The position numbers and the translations under genes were made by a program. Below, piece after piece: positions 58,930 to 64,000 of a DNA stretch of 64,000 bases (within the stretch, counting starts at the first letter, position 1; each line of letters starts with the position of its first letter). The stretch comes from Sclerurus mexicanus (taxonomy: Eukaryota; Chordata; Aves; Passeriformes; Furnariidae), in the NCBI GenBank assembly GCA_013396755.1, contig VWZF01004882.1, positions 1 to 64,000 on the forward strand, in the 5' to 3' direction. A model generated the notes under the pieces. It had not been told where the DNA came from. It did not search any database and saw nothing but the letters and a program-made list of their open reading frames with translations.

Positions 58930-61900
58930 CTGCAACAAAAGAAAATATGAATCATAGAAACCTAATGGAAAAGGTTACGCCAGGCAGTAGCAGCTAGATG
59001 AATGTATACAACTGTTTACAGAAGCATGCATTTTATTTCTGAACACATTAGAATTATGGCTTCTGCTTTAATACTTCTGCAACACTGTGATTTAAAACAA
59101 TCCTGACTTTGTTTCTATTTTGAGAGTGCCCTCGTGCCCTTGCTGTTAATCAGAAATGCATCGTGATGATAGACACTGCTTACTGCCATCTTCTTTCAGA
59201 GGGATTAAGTCAGGAAAATGGGAAAGAAAATACAAATTCCATCCAATTTGCCACGAGTAAGAGTTCAAGTAAGTACGTCTCTGAAAACCTATTTCAAACT
59301 GCTGGAGGGCATTGTCTGTACATATTTGAAGGACCTTGCACCACACCTTCATCTTATGCCCTGTTCCTCTCCAACAAGGCTTCCAAGCTTTGTTTTTATT
59401 ACTTTTTGGTTTTGCTGCACTTTTTTGACATTGGGCATGGGACACTTCATGCAACCCACACCTAATTCTATGGACTCTGCTTCTGTTCCTTTTGATTTAG
59501 GTTCCAGGTATGTCCAAGAACAACTCAAGAGTGATAAGCACAAAACATTCTTGTTAAATAGAGAGAAAACACCAAATGTACAACATGAAGCTCTTGTGGT
59601 CAGAGGAGGCATTTTTTCTGTCCTGCTGACCTCCTACAAGTTTGTGGGCAGGCCAGTATCACACAATGGAGAGCAGTACAGAGTTCTTCAAGATGCTCTG
59701 GATACAATCAGGAAACTCTACATGGGGATGTGCATCAGTTTTTGGAGACAGCAGCTCAGCTCTGGAAGTAAGATAAGGATACCATGCTGTACCTAGTCAG
59801 CCTTACCTCTAATGACAGGAGGTATCACTTCTCAGGGAGTAATAGCAGCTACAAGCTAAACTTAGACAGTAGGAGGGTCCATTTCTGCGATGTCTATGTA
59901 TATAACTCAAGCCCCAGAACACTTCTTGGACTCAGACAGAAAATGACCAAGACATTTATGATATGACCTGTTAGGTTCCCCAATAAAAATAGTGTCTTCT
60001 AAATTTTTTTTAGCTTGTTCATAGCTGAGTTCTTCTAGGTGTCTAAACAGATGTAACTAAGATCTTGCATATGAAAAAAAAACCTGGTGGGTTAAAGTGC
60101 TGCCAATTTTGGAGAGCACTTCTCAGGCAGACTTGACTTTTAGAAAGTGACAAACGCCATTTACTTTGGAAACAGCAACCTGCTACAGATGCATGAGACT
60201 GAGTATCCCAGACCTTCATTTATCTTAACTTCATCAGAAGAGATGAAAACATAGCCTCATCACACTGATAATACATAAAGAAAAGAAACCTTCAGAATTC
60301 AGGCCTTTAATAGGTGGCACTTCTCACAGTACTTCTTCATGATCCAAAAAATACGCTGTCAGGTGGAAAATCTACTTCACTACTGAGGTTAGTACAGCTG
60401 GCCTGAAGAATATTTGAAACAACACTAATTTGCATTTGTACCATCTTCCAGATCTCTGCAAAAAGGGCAGGGCTGAAGCAGCATACAAATGCTTTCAGTC
60501 TCAAACGCAGTCAGAGGAGCCCTCCCCGGCACAAAACCCAGGGATGTGATCTCCTGAGGACTTAATTGTAAGAACAGGGATGTGAGGTGGACAGAGCAAG
60601 CACAAGCCCAGTGCTGGGCCATGAGGCTGCCCAGGGCCAAGCAGGGATTGCCCAGTGGCATGTGAAGGACTGGAGTGGCCCTAAGGCCACTTAAATCATC
60701 CTCGCAATCAGCCTCCCGTGCAAAAGTGCCATAACACACCCCTGTAGATGGGCTCAGGTGAACCAGGGCAGATTTCTCCAGCACATCTTTGACACAAAAC
60801 ATCATGTAACACTCTCTGCCCACACCACAAACCCCAAGGGGCAGAAATGCACAGGCACTGCTGACCTCTTTGCAAGTGGGTCCCAGTGAGGTGCCACGTG
60901 CTCTGTAGCCTCCGTACCTGCTGTTTCTCCTTCCCTTTTTCTGCACTGATCTAAGGCCAGCTGTCTTTAACTCTTACAATGCAAATGCAAAATAACACAG
61001 CACAACAGATGTAATAAAAATTAAAAGAATGGAACCACAGTGACATGGCAGCTTTCTAGCTGAGACCTGATAAACCAAGGGAAAATCAAGCATCACTAAC
61101 AACCTCAAGTTGCTTTCTTTGCCTTATTTCTTCCCACATTTCCTTTTAAAATTATGACAGGATGATATTGATTGGAACTTTGCAATCCTACTACAGAGCA
61201 GTTTTTTCATTCATTTTAATCCTATAATCTGATTCCAGACCTGAAGTCATATTTCCTGTTTGTATTTTAATCATTATTGTCCCCGCTGACAAAGTAGTTA
61301 CTCATTCTTTGCATATCCTTGTTACAAGGAGACAAAATATGAATGAAACAATTGAAAAGGGATTAGATTCTTATAAGAGATGTTATTTTAATATTATGGT
61401 TTCTCCTAAAAAAACAGCAAAAAGTAACCTGACATTCAAAATACTAGTTTTGAAGAATGCTATAATACATACTGACATCAGTAAAGATGAAATTAATTAT
61501 TAGTTTTGTTGTAAAATGCAATGCATTAGGCACATTCACTGTGATAATGGCTTAAAATGTAACTGAAATTTTATACAGAAATGACAGTATTGATTTAGTC
61601 TTCAGTTCAGTATCAGATCTACTACAAAGACACAATAACAGCAATTACTGGGGTTTTTTTCTTAACTTCAATGCATACTCAAAGACATAAAAACGAGAGT
61701 CATGATAAAGCAGGGCTAGTCATAAATGTTTTTTTTTGGGTGCTGCTGGGCAGCAATAGTGAGGGATGCTCTCAGCAGACATTCTGGAAACATCTGGCTC
61801 TGTGCTGAAGCAGGTACCACTTTGAAGTGACTTCTACACCAGTAATGGTGCATGCACCCACAGCGTGAACAACACTAAATGAGAATGATAACTACAGTTA

Positions 61901-64000
61901 TTTCTTGTGATGGAGAAAAAATAAAAACAAATGCTGCCCATTTAGCATATATTGTAGAAATTGGGATTTCAGCTTTTACAGAATGACTGTAATTAGAAAT
62001 GCAAGCACTGTGCAACATCTAATCGCTTAAGAAATGACAAAAAGTTGTTTTCATGTGATTACTACTGAATAAACACCAATATATAATTCTTACTTGACTT
62101 AATGTAACATATGTATTTTCTATTAAAGTAGGAATCCATTGAAACCACTGCACTGGACTAAAACAGTGTAAACAGTTTATTAAAGTCTTATTATGATATT
62201 CCTTTTCCTTATTACTAAGCTCACCAACCATGTAATTCTAATGTCTGAGATCCCCCAGTCTTTAGTCTTATACAACTTCTATTGACTTTAACTAGACATT
62301 TGCCTGAAGGTGGACTTGCTGGATAAGGCCCATAAAGCACTAAAAGAGCAGGATTAAATTGCTAAAAGCATAAGTATTCATAACTGGATTATTTGAGACT
62401 GTAAGCAACCAGAAGATACTATCATAGGGCAAATCAGGTACCAACTCCGAGACACAGCACTTATCTTTACATCTCTTTCTCATTGATGCTGAACTATGGG
62501 AGTTTCTCAGCTATTCAACTGCCATACTGAAAACAGGGTTTAGTAAGAGCAAATGTCTGAAACTCAACCTGATGACTTACACTAATGCATCAGAAAAGAT
62601 GTCTGGAAAAATTGGCAGGTATAACTTCAGCTTTTTCTACACCTAAGTATCTTTTCAATACTTAGACCAGACTGCTTTATTAATAAGGCATTGTGTTGGG
62701 TCTCAATGGCTCTGGATTCAGGTTGTGACTTTTCCATAGTTTCTTTTGTATCCTTGGGCAGCTGGTTTAAAAAGTCATCTTTGTAACTATTGAGTGGGTC
62801 TGAATACCATACATTCTCCCCTGCAGGGAATGTATTCGCTGGTATTTAATTTTCAGCAAGATTGTGAAGTCCAGGTTCCTTAGCAGTTTCAATCATCTCC
62901 CTCTTCACCTTGCGGTGATTCAGCCCTCTCACCTGATTATTTGTATTTCTTGATTTCTTTGATTATTATAGTATTTTCATTAATTGAGATCCTGGGGCAG
63001 CAGCTCTGTATCCCCTAAAGCAGGCTTTATCCAAGCATAGAGACTTTATCATTACGTACTGCTGTAAATACCTATGCTTTGCTCACAAAATTGAGACCAT
63101 TTGACACCTCCCATGACTAAGTGATGCTTTCTTGGGTATTTTGCCTGAAGATCACTGAGACAATTCAGCAGATGAAGATTACAAGTTTGTGGCCATTTCA
63201 GTACTGATCTGACAGATCTACTTTCAGATGAGGGCTCCCAACTTCTCAGTTAAGGCCAAAACAAGAATCTTCACCTTCACTGTTCACTTAACAAACCCTT
63301 TGACTCAGCATGACAGAGCTTTATTAACTGGTCATGTTAAATATGCCAGGTTGTAGGCACGGGTAACACCTCTAAGACAGCTCTGCTCTTCCTTCTCTGC
63401 TTTCCATGAAAGCCCACCTTAAATTTAAGGTCTGTAAATGTAAGGTCTACATAATACTTTCCTAAGGAAGAGAAGTTTCTTTGGTGGATTATGATATTGT
63501 TTAATGTACATGCTACCAAAGATACACATTGTCTTCACAGCAGGAAAATAATCTGAATAGACTAAAAAAGAATTCATGTTTCACACAAGAAAATAGTGCT
63601 ATGAATGCATCCATCTGTGTTGCTCACAGCAGCAGCAGTCTGAGTAACCACTATTGACTAGAGAAGGGTTGTGTTGCAGTGCAGCTCCACATTTCTCATT
63701 GCAAGATGACATCTCATGCATGATTTTTTCCTACATGATGGGATCTTGAACTAGATTTTTCTTTACCATTGCACTGGGTGCAGAACATCTGCTTTTCCTC
63801 CTTTCCCTAGCCCCTCTTCCTGCAATTCCAATGGAGTCTGGAGGTGAGGGTGGTCTCTTAGGGAGGGACTGAGGAAGAAACTAGCCACTCTTGGCAACAG
63901 CTGTAACCATTAGGAAAAGCTGAAAAAATATGGAGGCATGCTTACTTATGGCTGTGTTTGAGGTGCCTGCTCCTGAAAGCAAACGTGGAGCTCTGAATCT
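58930..64000 (-). other. BEND4: BEND4 first intron (3' part), continuing past the window
   Basis: At least 5 kb upstream of the second coding exon. No GC-rich, Pro/Ser/Ala-coding exon like human BEND4 exon 1 is present, so the first exon must be further right. Two longish open frames (59218-59796 plus, 60425-60946 minus) have no recognised product. The 60.4-60.95 kb stretch is GC-richer than its surroundings. Confidence 0.65.

Noticed and set aside
63955..63988. A possible 27-nt BEND4 microexon on the minus strand near the right edge (CTTTCAG before, GTAAGC after)
   Set aside because: The phase would fit, but known BEND4 runs straight from the large first exon into SRMILDAF, with a Glu codon at the junction. 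The peptide here is not known from BEND4, and such short splice-like pairs arise by chance.
1..64000. tRNA, rRNA, CRISPR array, bacterial operon or phage features
   Set aside because: No cloverleaf with matching box sequences, no regularly spaced repeats and no prokaryotic gene density were seen. The split genes show eukaryotic nuclear DNA.

Overview
The window is nuclear DNA from a vertebrate, almost certainly a bird. It has split genes with GT-AG introns, about 38-40% GC by eye, a CpG-rich left edge, and LINE fragments of the CR1 type, including a 3' end with the wording typical of bird genomes. Two protein-coding genes lie tail to tail, in the same order and orientation I know for human chromosome 4p13 (SLC30A9 forward, BEND4 reverse). 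No RNA gene, CRISPR array, phage or prokaryotic feature was seen.

Positions 1-27.3 kb: SLC30A9 (mitochondrial zinc transporter ZnT9), plus strand. Seventeen coding exons (numbered 2-18 by the human layout) can be placed to the base from splice sites, reading phase and protein similarity. They encode 536 codons in one frame without a lesion, ending at a TAG at 24190-24192. The first coding exon (start codon, mitochondrial targeting region) is not recognised and probably lies left of the window. The introns hold an antisense LTR-like element (4.3-5.3 kb), two broken CR1 LINE pieces (18.6-19.05 and 21.7-22.0 kb) and several low-complexity tracts.

Positions 27.3-35.8 kb: convergent intergenic space with no convincing gene, a GT-rich tract and a 21-base N gap inside a C-rich run.

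Positions 35.8-64 kb: BEND4 (BEN-domain protein 4, formerly CCDC4), minus strand. Four coding exons are placed to the base (39339-39556, 42737-42977, 46880-46971, 58363-58929), giving the C-terminal 372 codons. The large N-terminal exon is expected beyond the right edge. A roughly 3.5 kb 3' UTR ends near 35.83 kb at a well-formed poly(A) signal. BEND4 introns contain a 30-bp perfect palindrome, an old LINE reverse-transcriptase fragment (55.9-56.3 kb) and a probable ancient interspersed repeat (53.5 kb).

The two genes are neighbours by conserved synteny, not by a shared pathway: one exports zinc from mitochondria, the other is a nuclear DNA-binding repressor-type protein. I found no convincing undescribed system. 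The most checkable oddities are a tandem splice acceptor with a hairpin in SLC30A9, a possible misjoin at the N in the CR1 piece, the palindrome and the old LINE.
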